Translations under genes and position numbers: made by a program
Part shown: one piece after another, positions 48,417-56,598 of the stretch
Numbering within the stretch: position 1 is the stretch's first letter
Layout: each line of letters begins with the position of its first letter
Source of the DNA: Sphingobium sp. CAP-1
Lineage (GTDB): Bacteria; Pseudomonadota; Alphaproteobacteria; Sphingomonadales; Sphingomonadaceae
Reading direction: 5' to 3'
Assembly (NCBI RefSeq): GCF_009720145.1
Contig: NZ_CP046252.1
Location: 1,674,001 to 1,738,000 of the forward strand
DNA length: 64,000 bases
The notes under the pieces: model-generated
Seen by the model: only the letters and a program-made list of their open reading frames with translations
The model's database searches: none
Told to the model about the DNA's origin: nothing

Positions 48417-51020
48417 TCAATCCAGATTGGGCCGCAAATAGCGTTCCGCCGTCTCCAGATCGATGCCGCGGCGCTGGGCATACTCCTCCAACTGGTCGCG
48501 GCCGACGCGGGCGACGCCGAAATATTCGGCCTGCGCATGGCCGAAATAAAAGCCGCTGACCGCCGCCGTCGGCAGCATGGCGAAGCTCTCCGTCAGGGTC
48601 GCGCCGGTGGCGTGATGGGCATCCAGCATGTCGAACAATATCGGCTTCAAACTATGTTCCGGGCAGGCCGGGTAGCCGGGCGCGGGGCGGATGCCACGAT
48701 ATTGTTCCTTGATGAGCGCTTCGTTGGTAAGCTGCTCCCCTTCCGCATAGCCCCAGAGCGCGGTGCGGACATAATGGTGGAGCCGTTCGGCGAAGGCTTC
48801 GGCGAGGCGATCGGCCAGTGCCTTCAAAAGAATGTCCGAATAGTCATCGATCGCGTTCTTGAAGCGCGCCAGATGCGGTTCGATGCCGTGGATCGACACG
48901 GCGAAACCGCCCATCCAGTCGCCATCATGGCTGATGAAATCGGCCAGGCACATATTGGCCCGCCCTTCCCGCTTCTGGATCTGCTGGCGCAGCATGGGCA
49001 GGGTGACATGCTTTTCATCCTCGACATGGACGATGATGTCGTCGCCTTCGCGACGGCAGGGCCACAGGCCGGCGACGCCGCGCGCGGTCAGCCATTTGTC
49101 GTTGACGATTTTGTCGAGCATCTTCTGGGCATCGGCAAAGAGGCTACGGGCGCTTTCGCCGACAATCTCGTCGTCCAGGATCGCGGGATAGTTGCCCGCC
49201 AGTTCCCAGGCGCGGAAGAAGGGGGTCCAGTCGATATAGTTGACCAGATCCTTCAAGTCCCAGTCGGGAAAGCGATGGACGCCGGGCAGGCGCGGACGCG
49301 GGGCTTTCAGGCTCTCGTCAATCTCGAAGGCGTTGGCGCGCGCATCCTCGATGCTGACCAGCGCGCTCTGCCCCTTGTTCGCGCGGGCGACGCGGACATG
49401 CTCATAATCGTCCTTGGTCTTGCGGACGAAATCCTCTTTCTGCGTCTCGCTGACCAGCGCGGTGGCGACGCCGACGGCGCGGCTGGCGTCCAGCACATGG
49501 ACGACCGGGCCGGTAAAGGCGGGATCGATGCGCAGCGCGGTATGGACGCGCGACGTGGTCGCGCCACCGATCAGCAGCGGCATCGTCATGTTGGCGCGTT
49601 GCATTTCGGCGGCGACCGTCACCATCTCGTCCAGCGAGGGGGTGATGAGGCCGGACAGGCCAATCATGTCCGCGTCATTCTCGTTCGCGGCCTTGATGAT
49701 GTCCTGCCAGGGGACCATCACGCCCATGTCGATGACTTCGAAACCGTTGCACTGGAGGACGACGCCGACGATATTCTTGCCGATGTCATGGACATCGCCC
49801 TTGACCGTGGCCATGACGATCTTGCCCTTGCCCTTGGCGCCGGGTTCCTTGGCGGCCTCGATGAAGGGGAGCAGATGCGCCACCGCCTTCTTCATGACGC
49901 GGGCGGATTTGACGACCTGCGGCAGGAACATCTTGCCCGCGCCGAACAGGTCGCCGACCACGTTCATGCCGTCCATCAGCGGGCCTTCGATCACCTCGAT
50001 CGGTTTCGCGGCGGCGAGGCGGGCTTCCTCCGTATCCTCCACCACATACATGTCGATGCCCTTGACCAGCGCATGTTCCAGCCGCTTGGCGACCGGCCAG
50101 CCGCGCCATTCCTGCGCCGCCTTTTCGGAGGCAGCGTCCTTGCCCTTGAAGGATTCCGCGAGGGCGACGAGGCGGTCGCCAGCTTCGGGATCGCTGTTCA
50201 GCAGCACATCCTCGCACGCCTTGCGCAGCGCGGGGTCGATCGCGTCATAAACGTCGAGCTGGCCTGCATTGACGATCGCCATGTCGAGGCCGGCGGGAAT
50301 GGCGTGGTAGAGGAACACGCTGTGCATCGCCCGACGCACCGGCTCGTTGCCGCGGAAGGAGAAGGAGAAGTTGGATAGGCCGCCGGAGATATGGACGTGC
50401 GGGCAGCGCGCCTTGATCTCACGGCAGGCCTCGATGAAGTCGACGCCGTACCCATTATGCTCCTCGATCCCCGTCGCCACGGCGAAGATATTGGGATCGA
50501 AGATGATATCTTCCGGCGGGAAACCGATCGACAGGAGCAGCTTGTAGGCGCGCTCGCAAATCTCGACCTTGCGCGCCTTCGTGTCGGCCTGCCCGGTTTC
50601 GTCGAAGGCCATGACGACGACGGCCGCGCCATAGGCCATGCAGAGGCGGGCATGATGCAGGAAAGCCTCCTCGCCCTCCTTCATGCTGATCGAGTTGACG
50701 ACCGGCTTGCCGGACACGCATTTCAGGCCGGCTTCGATGACTTCCCATTTGGAACTGTCGATCATGACGGGGACGCGGCTGATGTCCGGTTCCGAGGTCA
50801 TGAGTTTCAGGAAAGTGGTCATCGCCTCGACCGCGTCGAGCAACCCCTCATCCATGTTCACATCGACGATCTGCGCGCCATTTTCGACCTGCTCGCGGGC
50901 AATGTCGATGGCCGCGGCATAGTCGCCCGCCATGATCAGCTTCTTGAACTTGGCCGATCCGGTGACGTTGGTGCGCTCGCCGATATTGACGAAGGTGGCG
51001 GTGGAGGTCTGTTGGGTCAT
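48417..51020 (-). CDS. metH: cobalamin-dependent methionine synthase, C-terminal subunit (folate, B12 and activation domains)
   Basis: An 867-residue protein covering domains 2-4 of MetH. The pterin-binding domain (about 5-260) starts FVNIGERTNVTGSAKFKKLI. The B12-cap region is followed by the cobalamin-binding domain with TVKGDVHDIGKNIVGVVLQC (His ligand). The C-terminal SAM-activation domain has GIRPAPGYPACPEHSLKP. The homocysteine-binding domain is on a separate upstream gene. A palindromic element (51030-51099) lies between the two halves, and the start follows it directly. Split MetH is known in some alphaproteobacteria, so this is not necessarily a frameshift. Confidence 0.93.
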   Translation of the reverse strand: MTQQTSTATFVNIGERTNVTGSAKFKKLIMAGDYAAAIDIAREQVENGAQIVDVNMDEGLLDAVEAMTTFLKLMTSEPDISRVPVMIDSSKWEVIEAGLKCVSGKPVVNSISMKEGEEAFLHHARLCMAYGAAVVVMAFDETGQADTKARKVEICERAYKLLLSIGFPPEDIIFDPNIFAVATGIEEHNGYGVDFIEACREIKARCPHVHISGGLSNFSFSFRGNEPVRRAMHSVFLYHAIPAGLDMAIVNAGQLDVYDAIDPALRKACEDVLLNSDPEAGDRLVALAESFKGKDAASEKAAQEWRGWPVAKRLEHALVKGIDMYVVEDTEEARLAAAKPIEVIEGPLMDGMNVVGDLFGAGKMFLPQVVKSARVMKKAVAHLLPFIEAAKEPGAKGKGKIVMATVKGDVHDIGKNIVGVVLQCNGFEVIDMGVMVPWQDIIKAANENDADMIGLSGLITPSLDEMVTVAAEMQRANMTMPLLIGGATTSRVHTALRIDPAFTGPVVHVLDASRAVGVATALVSETQKEDFVRKTKDDYEHVRVARANKGQSALVSIEDARANAFEIDESLKAPRPRLPGVHRFPDWDLKDLVNYIDWTPFFRAWELAGNYPAILDDEIVGESARSLFADAQKMLDKIVNDKWLTARGVAGLWPCRREGDDIIVHVEDEKHVTLPMLRQQIQKREGRANMCLADFISHDGDWMGGFAVSIHGIEPHLARFKNAIDDYSDILLKALADRLAEAFAERLHHYVRTALWGYAEGEQLTNEALIKEQYRGIRPAPGYPACPEHSLKPILFDMLDAHHATGATLTESFAMLPTAAVSGFYFGHAQAEYFGVARVGRDQLEEYAQRRGIDLETAERYLRPNLD

Positions 51021-51029
51021 CTTATCAAA

Positions 51030-51099
51030 ATCCGTTCGCTTCGAGCGAAGTCGAGAAGCATTGCGCGCCCGGTTCTCGACAAGCTCGAACCGAACGGAT
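51030..51099. repeat. class C palindromic repeat between the metH halves
   Basis: ATCCGTTCGCTTCGAGCGAA at one end is the approximate complement of GCTCGAACCGAACGGAT at the other; GTCGAGAA and TTCTCGAC form the inner arms. It resembles the widespread TTCTCGAC-AAGCTCGAAC intergenic repeat. I see only one copy in the window. Confidence 0.75.
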
Positions 51100-51106
51100 G
51101 TGGGTT

Positions 51107-52153
51107 TTACGCTGCGATGTGCATCGGCTCTAGGCCAGCGAGCCGCGTCACGACCGGCAGGTCCGGCACGATACGCGGCTTGTGGCCGTCCAGCGCCTTC
51201 GCCACCGCGCCGATATGGGCGGGCGTCGTGCCACAGCAGCCGCCGACCATGTTGACCAGCCCCTCATCCACCCAGTCGCGGATCAGCTTCGCGGTGGTTT
51301 CGGGCAGTTCGTCATATTGCCCCAGTTCATTGGGCAGGCCGGCATTGGGATAGGCCAGGATCAGCGTGTCGGCATTCTTCGACAGTTCGGAGAGGTACGG
51401 CCGCAGCAGGTCCGCGCCGAACGCACAGTTCACGCCGATGGTCAGCGGCTTCAAATGGCGCAGCGAATACCAGAAGGCGTTGATCGTATGGCCCGACAGA
51501 TTGCGGCCCGACATGTCAGTGATGGTGAAGCTGAGCATCACCGGCACCGGGCGACCCGACGCCGCCTCCGCCTCGCGCGCGGCCATGCCCGCGGCCTTGG
51601 CGTTGAGCGTATCGAAGCAGGTTTCGATCAGCAGAAAATCCACGCCACCCGCGATGAGAGCATCGCATTGCTCGCGATAGTCGGCTTTCAGCGTATCATA
51701 ATCGACCTCGCGATAGGCGGGGTCGTTAACGTCGGGCGAGATCGACAGCGTCTTGTTGGTCGGACCGATCGATCCGCAGACGAAACGCGGCTTGCCGTCC
51801 TTCGCGGTGGCTTTCTCGCAGGCAGCGCGGGCGATCTTCGCGGCGGCGACATTGATGTCCCACACCAGATGTTCGCAGCCATAATCGGCCATCGCGATCT
51901 TGGTCGAACTGAAGGTGTTCGTCTCGATCATGTCCGCGCCATTGTCGAGATAGGCGGTGTGAATGCCCTCCACAATGTCCGGCCGGGTCAGGCACAGCAG
52001 GTCGTTATTGCCCTTCTGGTCCTTTTCGAGCGCCAGATCGCCGCGATAATCGGCTTCGGTCAGGCCATGTTTCTGGATTGACGTGCCATAGCCGCCGTCA
52101 AAGATCAGAATCTTTTCCGCCGCCAGGGCGCGCAACTGTGCTTCGGCGCTCAT
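51107..52153 (-). CDS. metH: methionine synthase homocysteine-binding subunit (MetH N-terminal domain)
   Basis: A 348-residue homocysteine S-methyltransferase domain. The start MSAEAQLRALAAEKILIFDG leads into DGGYGTSIQKHGL. The zinc cysteines are in GVNCAFGADLLRPYL and MVGGCCGTTPAHIGA, and IETNTFSST is also conserved. The stop lies before the class C repeat, and the pterin/B12 domains follow in a separate gene. The ATG overlaps the metF stop (ATGA). Together the two metH genes make one full MetH. Confidence 0.93.
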   Translation of the reverse strand: MSAEAQLRALAAEKILIFDGGYGTSIQKHGLTEADYRGDLALEKDQKGNNDLLCLTRPDIVEGIHTAYLDNGADMIETNTFSSTKIAMADYGCEHLVWDINVAAAKIARAACEKATAKDGKPRFVCGSIGPTNKTLSISPDVNDPAYREVDYDTLKADYREQCDALIAGGVDFLLIETCFDTLNAKAAGMAAREAEAASGRPVPVMLSFTITDMSGRNLSGHTINAFWYSLRHLKPLTIGVNCAFGADLLRPYLSELSKNADTLILAYPNAGLPNELGQYDELPETTAKLIRDWVDEGLVNMVGGCCGTTPAHIGAVAKALDGHKPRIVPDLPVVTRLAGLEPMHIAA

Positions 52154-53073
52154 GCTGCCTTCTCCGATTGGGCGACCGCCGCTGATTTGGGCCTCAGCCC
52201 CAGCAGATGACAGATCGCATAGCTATGTTCCGCCCGGTTGAGCGTGTAGAAATGGAAGTCGCGCACGCCACCTTCATAGAGTTTGCGACACAGTTCGGCC
52301 GCAATCGTCGCCGACACCAGTTGGCGGGCGGCGGGATGATCGTCCAGCCCTTCGAACAGGCGCGCCATCCACAGCGGCACGTCGGTATTGCACATGGCGG
52401 CCATGCGCCGGGTCGCGGCGAAATTGCTGACCGGCATGATGCCCGGCACGATGTCCGCGCTGATCCCGGCGGCCAACACCCTGTCCATGAAGCGGAAATA
52501 GGTTTCCGGCGCGAAGAAGAATTGCGTGATGGCACGGGTGGCGCCGGCGTCCAGCTTGCGCTTCAGATTGTCGAGGTCGCTCTGCGCGCTCGCGGCGTCG
52601 GGATGGACTTCGGGATAGGCGGACACCGAAATTTCGAACGGGTGGCGCTGCATCAGCCCATCGACCAGATCGGCCGCGCCGGTATAGCCGTCCGGGTGCG
52701 GTTCGAACCTGCCACCGACTTCCGGCGGATCGCCGCGCAGCGCGACGATATGGCGCACCCCCGCCTCCCAATAGGCGTCGGCGATCTCGCCAATCTCGGC
52801 CTTGCTGGCCGCTACGCAGGTCAGGTGCGCGGCGGCGGCAAGCGGCGTTTCCTGCGCGATGCGAGCGACCGTATTGTGCGTGCGTTCGCGCGTGGAGCCG
52901 CCCGCGCCATAGGTGACGGACACGAATTTGGGCGCCAGCGGCGTCAGCGTCTCGATCGCGGACCACAGTTGCGCTTCCATCTTCTCCGTCTTGGGCGGGA
53001 AGAATTCGAAGCTGACATGGCAGTCGCCAGCCAGATCCGCATAAAGCGGCGCGACAGGATCATTCAGGGTCAT
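52150..53073 (-). CDS. metF: 5,10-methylenetetrahydrofolate reductase
   Basis: FAD enzyme that makes the methyl-tetrahydrofolate used by MetH. It has 307 residues with the N-terminal HVSFEFFPPKTEKMEAQLWS containing the catalytic Glu, VTYGAGGSTRERTHNTV and ALRGDPPEVGGRF. TQFFFAPETYFRFMDRVLA is the typical strand-helix of the TIM barrel. Its start overlaps the sahR stop and its stop overlaps metH(N), so the four genes form a tight operon that couples methyl-folate supply to homocysteine remethylation. Confidence 0.94.
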   Translation of the reverse strand: MTLNDPVAPLYADLAGDCHVSFEFFPPKTEKMEAQLWSAIETLTPLAPKFVSVTYGAGGSTRERTHNTVARIAQETPLAAAAHLTCVAASKAEIGEIADAYWEAGVRHIVALRGDPPEVGGRFEPHPDGYTGAADLVDGLMQRHPFEISVSAYPEVHPDAASAQSDLDNLKRKLDAGATRAITQFFFAPETYFRFMDRVLAAGISADIVPGIMPVSNFAATRRMAAMCNTDVPLWMARLFEGLDDHPAARQLVSATIAAELCRKLYEGGVRDFHFYTLNRAEHSYAICHLLGLRPKSAAVAQSEKAA

Positions 53074-54041
53074 GCGGAAATCCGTTCTTCTAGTCGCTGA
53101 ACGGGCGCGCTCTTACGCCGCCCCAGCCAGAGTTGCACCGTCAATTGCTCGCCGGGCAGGGTTTCCACCCGTTCCAGCGTCAGGCCCGCGTCCGCGAACC
53201 AGTTTTCGATCTGCGCGTCGGAAAAGCCCAGCCGCGCATGTTGGTCGCGCGTGCGCAATTCTTCCCGCTCATGCGCGGCGAAATCGGCGATCAGCACCCG
53301 GCCACCCGCCGCCGCGACCCGCGCCGCCTGCGCAATCACCATTTCGGGCGCCTGCGCATAATGCAGCACCTGATGCAGCACCACCGTATCGGCGCTGCCC
53401 GGCTCCAGCGGCAGATCGAGGAAATCGCCCAGCAGCAGCGCATATTTGTCGCCCGCATCCTGCGGCAGCTTGGCACGGGCCAGGCGCAGCATGTCGGGGC
53501 TGCGATCGAGCGCCGTCACCTGATGCGCGGCATCACCGAACAGTTCGATGATCCGGCCGGTGCCGGTGCCGATGTCGAGCAGATGGCCGATCGGCTCCTG
53601 GCGCAGCAGCGCGGTCATCGCCGCCTCCACATCGGCTTCGGCGACATGGAGCGATCGGATCGCGTCCCATTCCTCCGCATGTTCGGCGAAATAGCTTTCC
53701 GCCGCCCGCGCCCGGTCGGCCCGCACCGCCGCCAGCCGGGCCAGGTCGGCCGTCTGCCACAGCGCTTCGCCTTCGGACGGCTCCAGCCGGTCGAACAGCG
53801 TCAGGAACGGCGCCATGCCCCGGTCCCGGCCAAGCCGCAGAAACACCCAATTGCCTTCCTTGCGCCGCTCCACCAGACCGGCTTCGGCCAGGATGCGGAC
53901 ATGGCGCGACACGCGCGGCTGGCTCTGCCCCACGACCTGCGCAATTTCCCCCACGGCCAGCTCCATCGCCCGCAACAGGTGAATGATGCGCAGCCGCGTC
54001 GGGTCGCCCAAAGCGCGGAAAATATCGAGTGCCGCCTGCAT
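53070..54041 (-). CDS. sahR: SahR-like ArsR-family regulator with methyltransferase-fold domain
   Basis: A 323-residue protein joining an ArsR winged helix (about 1-90: IFRALGDPTRLRIIHLLRAM, VGQSQPRVSRHVRILAEAGL) to a SAM-binding fold (about 145-290: HLLDIGTGTGRIIEL, VLHQVLHYAQAP). This is the architecture of SahR, a repressor sensing S-adenosylhomocysteine in methionine-cycle operons. The ATG at 54041 lies six bases after a TATGAT box with no ribosome site, so a leaderless start is likely. It heads the metF-metH operon, which it probably represses through the adjacent palindrome. Confidence 0.88.
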   Translation of the reverse strand: MQAALDIFRALGDPTRLRIIHLLRAMELAVGEIAQVVGQSQPRVSRHVRILAEAGLVERRKEGNWVFLRLGRDRGMAPFLTLFDRLEPSEGEALWQTADLARLAAVRADRARAAESYFAEHAEEWDAIRSLHVAEADVEAAMTALLRQEPIGHLLDIGTGTGRIIELFGDAAHQVTALDRSPDMLRLARAKLPQDAGDKYALLLGDFLDLPLEPGSADTVVLHQVLHYAQAPEMVIAQAARVAAAGGRVLIADFAAHEREELRTRDQHARLGFSDAQIENWFADAGLTLERVETLPGEQLTVQLWLGRRKSAPVQRLEERISA

Positions 54042-54047
54042 GAGAGG

Positions 54048-54077
54048 ATCATATAAAGAAATCTTTATATGCGTCAA
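54048..54077 (-). promoter_or_regulatory. sahR promoter with operator in the spacer
   Basis: Minus-strand -35 TTGACG (54077-54072) and -10 TATGAT (54053-54048) are 18 bp apart. The palindrome ATATAAAGA/TCTTTATAT (54070-54062 and 54059-54051) fills the spacer and reaches into the -10 box. Repressor binding would exclude RNA polymerase. The predicted start point coincides with the sahR ATG. Confidence 0.7.
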
Positions 54078-54257
54078 TGCCCGTCGGTTTCGGCCGCTTT
54101 TCAGGCACAAAGCCGCCTCTCGACGGTGTCAACCGCAGGAATGGGATTGCCTTGCTCCGTCCAAAGCATTACGAATCGGCGCGCAGGCGCAATGGGGGGT
54201 GAGCTTTTCTCCGAGAGTGGTCTGCATCTTTTTTTTCTCAGAGAGGGGTTTTAGCCC

Positions 54258-54473
54258 ATGACCAAGTCGATTGCTCTTTCGCTCGTTCTCGCCGCTTCGC
54301 TCGGCCTGGCCGCTTGTTCGGGTGGCGCGGAAAACGCCGCCAACAACGCCGCCAACGCTGCCGAGAACGCGTCGAACGCTGCCGACAACGCCATGAACGC
54401 CGCGCTGAACGCCGCCGACAACGCCGCTAACGCTGCGTCGAACGCGACCAACAACGCCGCGAACGCGATGTAA
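54258..54473 (+). CDS. small Ala/Asn-repeat lipoprotein
   Basis: A 71-residue ORF. The signal sequence ends in a lipobox (LGLAACSGG), so it is likely lipid-anchored. The mature part is almost only Ala and Asn with a few Asp, Glu, Ser and Met, in near-heptad units such as NAANNAANAAENASNAADNA. The spacing of Ala suits a single coiled-coil helix, as in Lpp-type or entericidin-like envelope lipoproteins, but there is no C-terminal Lys for peptidoglycan attachment. A Rho-independent terminator follows. Confidence 0.75.
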   Translation: MTKSIALSLVLAASLGLAACSGGAENAANNAANAAENASNAADNAMNAALNAADNAANAASNATNNAANAM

Positions 54474-54500
54474 TTCTCGCTTCGGCGAAGAATTGTCGAA

Positions 54501-54536
54501 GGGGTCGCACCGGCAACGGCGCGGCCCCTTTTTTTT
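54501..54536 (+). terminator. Rho-independent terminator
   Basis: The stem GGGGTCGC / GCGGCCCC (one wobble pair) has a 12-base loop and is followed by eight T. It ends the Ala/Asn lipoprotein transcript. Confidence 0.88.
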
Positions 54537-54562
54537 GGCCTCCCTTTCCCTGGAGCGACCCG

Positions 54563-54817
54563 ATGATCCGAACCGCCCTGCCGCTGATGGCGCTGCTGGC
54601 GCTGGCCGCCTGCGGGTCCGGGGATCAGGCCGGGGATCAGGATGGCGTGGGCGGGGTCAGCGCCGGCGACGCGCAGGCGCTCAACGATGCCGCCGCGCGG
54701 CTCGATGCGCAGGCCGGCGCGGCCCAGACCGGCGAGGCCGGCCTCAACCCCGCGGCGACCGCCGCCGCGCGCGCGGACCGCAACCGGGTCGCACCCCAGC
54801 CCCAACTCCGGCCCTGA
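54563..54817 (+). CDS. small putative lipoprotein
   Basis: An 84-residue ORF starting MIRTALPLMALLALAACGSG with a clear lipobox. The mature part is Gly/Asp/Ala-rich (GDQAGDQDGVGGVSAGDAQA) and ends in a basic, Pro-rich tail. CTGGAGCG precedes the ATG. No domain is recognised. It follows the terminator of the previous lipoprotein gene and is convergent with the glycine-zipper gene. Confidence 0.65.
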   Translation: MIRTALPLMALLALAACGSGDQAGDQDGVGGVSAGDAQALNDAAARLDAQAGAAQTGEAGLNPAATAAARADRNRVAPQPQLRP

Positions 54818-54871
54818 CGCAAAGAGGCCGCCCCGGACGGGACGGCCTTCTCGTTGCGCAGATCAGCGATT

Positions 54872-55309
54872 TCAGCAGTTACGGTCAATCGCGCGGCCGG
54901 CCAGGGCGCCGACGCCCGCCCCGATGATCGCGCCGGTGGTGCCGTCGCCCCGGCGGCCATAGCGACCCGACCCCTTGCCGATTTCATTGCCCAGCAGACC
55001 GCCGGCGATCGCACCGATGATGGTGCCGCCCGTGCCATTGTCCCGGCAGCGATAGCCGCCGCGATACCCCCGGTTGTAGCCGCGATAGCCATTATTGCGA
55101 TAATAGCCGTCACCCCGATAATAGCCGCCGCGATAGCCGCGATCATAGCCGCGATAGCCCCGATCGTAACCGCCACGATAATAATCGCCGCGTTCATAAT
55201 AGCCGCCGCGATAATGGTCGCGCGCCGCCGCCGGGGTCGCCGTCATGGCGAAAGACGCGGCGCCCATGGCCAGAGCGGCGCCCAAATTCACAAGAAACTT
55301 CATCTTCAT
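54872..55309 (-). CDS. glycine-zipper (Rick_17kDa/2TM-type) envelope protein with Tyr/Arg/Gly repeats
   Basis: A 145-residue protein from the ATG at 55309, preceded by GAGGAG. A signal peptide (KFLVNLGAALAMGAASFAM) is followed by a low-complexity segment of repeated RGYRGGY units (about 30-90, e.g. YDRGYRGYDRGYRGGYYRGD). Two glycine-zipper helices follow (GGTIIGAIAGGLLGNEIGKG and GAIIGAGVGALAGRAI). Such proteins insert in or associate with the outer membrane; the repeat part resembles RGG/YG-rich linkers. The upstream frame to 55627 is a shadow. Confidence 0.78.
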   Translation of the reverse strand: MKMKFLVNLGAALAMGAASFAMTATPAAARDHYRGGYYERGDYYRGGYDRGYRGYDRGYRGGYYRGDGYYRNNGYRGYNRGYRGGYRCRDNGTGGTIIGAIAGGLLGNEIGKGSGRYGRRGDGTTGAIIGAGVGALAGRAIDRNC

Positions 55310-55499
55310 GGCGTTGCTCCTCAGTTTTGCCATCCTCCTGGGCGGCCGCTCAAAAGGAAACGGGATTGCCCATCGATTGACCTCCTTATGACTGAGTCGG
55401 TTTGAGCCGATGCTGAATGTCGCTGACAGCCGTCGTTCAGGCGCGCGACCCGTCATTGGCCTGCTGCGTCCGGTCGCAACTTGCCCTATGGATGGTGCG

Positions 55500-56492
55500 A
55501 TGCAGCGAATCCTGATCGTCCTGGCCCTGGCCATCCTGCTGTTGCCCGCCCCGCATTTGAGCAAGCCCCAGAGCGTTCGCGCCGGCAGCCTGCTGGTGCG
55601 CGCGCGGCCCTTGCCGCTGAGCAGCATCGATCCGGCGCTGCGGCGCGCGGGGGCGCTCGACTATCTGGGCGGCTGGGTGCTGGAAAGCGACAATGCGGGC
55701 TTTGGCGGCATATCCGCGCTGATGGTCAGCGGGCCGGGGCAGATGCTGGGCCTGAGCGATTCGGGCGTGCTGACGGGCTTTCATGTCGGGCCGGGGCCGG
55801 AACGCCGCCGCCCCTTCATCGCCCCCCTGCCCGTCCGCGCGCAGGACCGATACCGGCCATGGTGGTCATGGGATGCCGAATCCCTGACCTATGATCCCGC
55901 GATCGACCGCTATTGGGTCGGGTTCGAAGGCTTGCAGGCGATCTGTCGCTATGGACCGGGTTTCGCACGGGTGGAAGCGTGCCGGACCTGGCCGGAGATC
56001 GTCGCCTGGCCCGAAACCGGATCGATCGAATCGCTCGCCCGCCTGCCCGATGGCCGCTTTCTGGCGATCGGCGAAATGGGGATGACGGCGGACGGGCGGC
56101 ACGACGTGCTGCTGTTCGATCGCGACCCGGCCGAAAAGGACACGCCCGCCCCCATCCACCTGCGCTACGCCCCGCCGCAGGGCTATCGCCCGACCGATGC
56201 GGTGGCGCTGGACGCACACCATCTGCTGGTGCTGAACCGGCGACTGACCTTGCAGGAACTGTTCACCGCGACGATCGCGATCGTGGACCTGCCCGAACGG
56301 CCGCAGCCGGGGGCGTTGTTGAAAGCCCGCACCCTCGCGCGGCTGGCGCCGCCATTGCTGGCCGATAATTTCGAGGGGATCGCGGTCGGCCAGGAGGGCG
56401 GAAAGCCCGTCATCTGGGTCGTGTCCGACGATAATCACGAATTTTTCCAGCGCACTCTGCTGCTGAAATTCGGGTTGCGGGGCGAACAGTAA
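55500..56492 (+). CDS. secreted esterase-like/phytase-like protein
   Basis: A 330-residue protein with an N-terminal hydrophobic segment (LIVLALAILLLPAPHLS), probably a signal peptide or anchor. The body resembles the esterase-like domain of phytase-family beta-propellers: LSDSGVLTGFHVGPG, DAESLTYDPAIDRYWVGFEG and the late NFEGIAVGQ/GKPVIWVVSDDNHEFF segment. It is presumably periplasmic. The start at 55500 is chosen by the signal segment; ATG 55488 is an alternative. The stop overlaps the following perfect palindrome. Confidence 0.75.
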   Translation: MQRILIVLALAILLLPAPHLSKPQSVRAGSLLVRARPLPLSSIDPALRRAGALDYLGGWVLESDNAGFGGISALMVSGPGQMLGLSDSGVLTGFHVGPGPERRRPFIAPLPVRAQDRYRPWWSWDAESLTYDPAIDRYWVGFEGLQAICRYGPGFARVEACRTWPEIVAWPETGSIESLARLPDGRFLAIGEMGMTADGRHDVLLFDRDPAEKDTPAPIHLRYAPPQGYRPTDAVALDAHHLLVLNRRLTLQELFTATIAIVDLPERPQPGALLKARTLARLAPPLLADNFEGIAVGQEGGKPVIWVVSDDNHEFFQRTLLLKFGLRGEQ

Positions 56493-56530
56493 AGCCGCGT
56501 GTTCCCGCGCAGGCGGGAACACGCGGCTTT
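56491..56530. repeat. class A palindrome A4, overlapping a stop codon and acting as a likely terminator
   Basis: A perfect 40-bp palindrome with 18-bp arms (AAAGCCGCGTGTTCCCGC and its complement) around GCAG. Its centre is one class A arm extended by flanking AAAGCCGC/GCGGCTTT. It starts in the phytase-like TAA and lies between convergent genes (phytase-like and rpmB), so it may end both transcripts. Confidence 0.88.
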
Positions 56531-56598
56531 ATGAATTGGAAACGCAAAAAAGCGGCCCGGTGAGGGGCCGCTCCTTATGCCGAAACGTCCGAAGCGAA

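Noticed and set aside
48405..50378. Long plus-strand frame antisense to metH(C)
   Set aside because: Shadow. It mirrors domain boundaries of metH and has no independent motif.
48417..52153. metH as a frameshifted pseudogene
   Set aside because: Both halves have proper starts and stops at domain borders, full catalytic motifs and a spacer of 86 bp; a two-gene MetH is the simpler reading.
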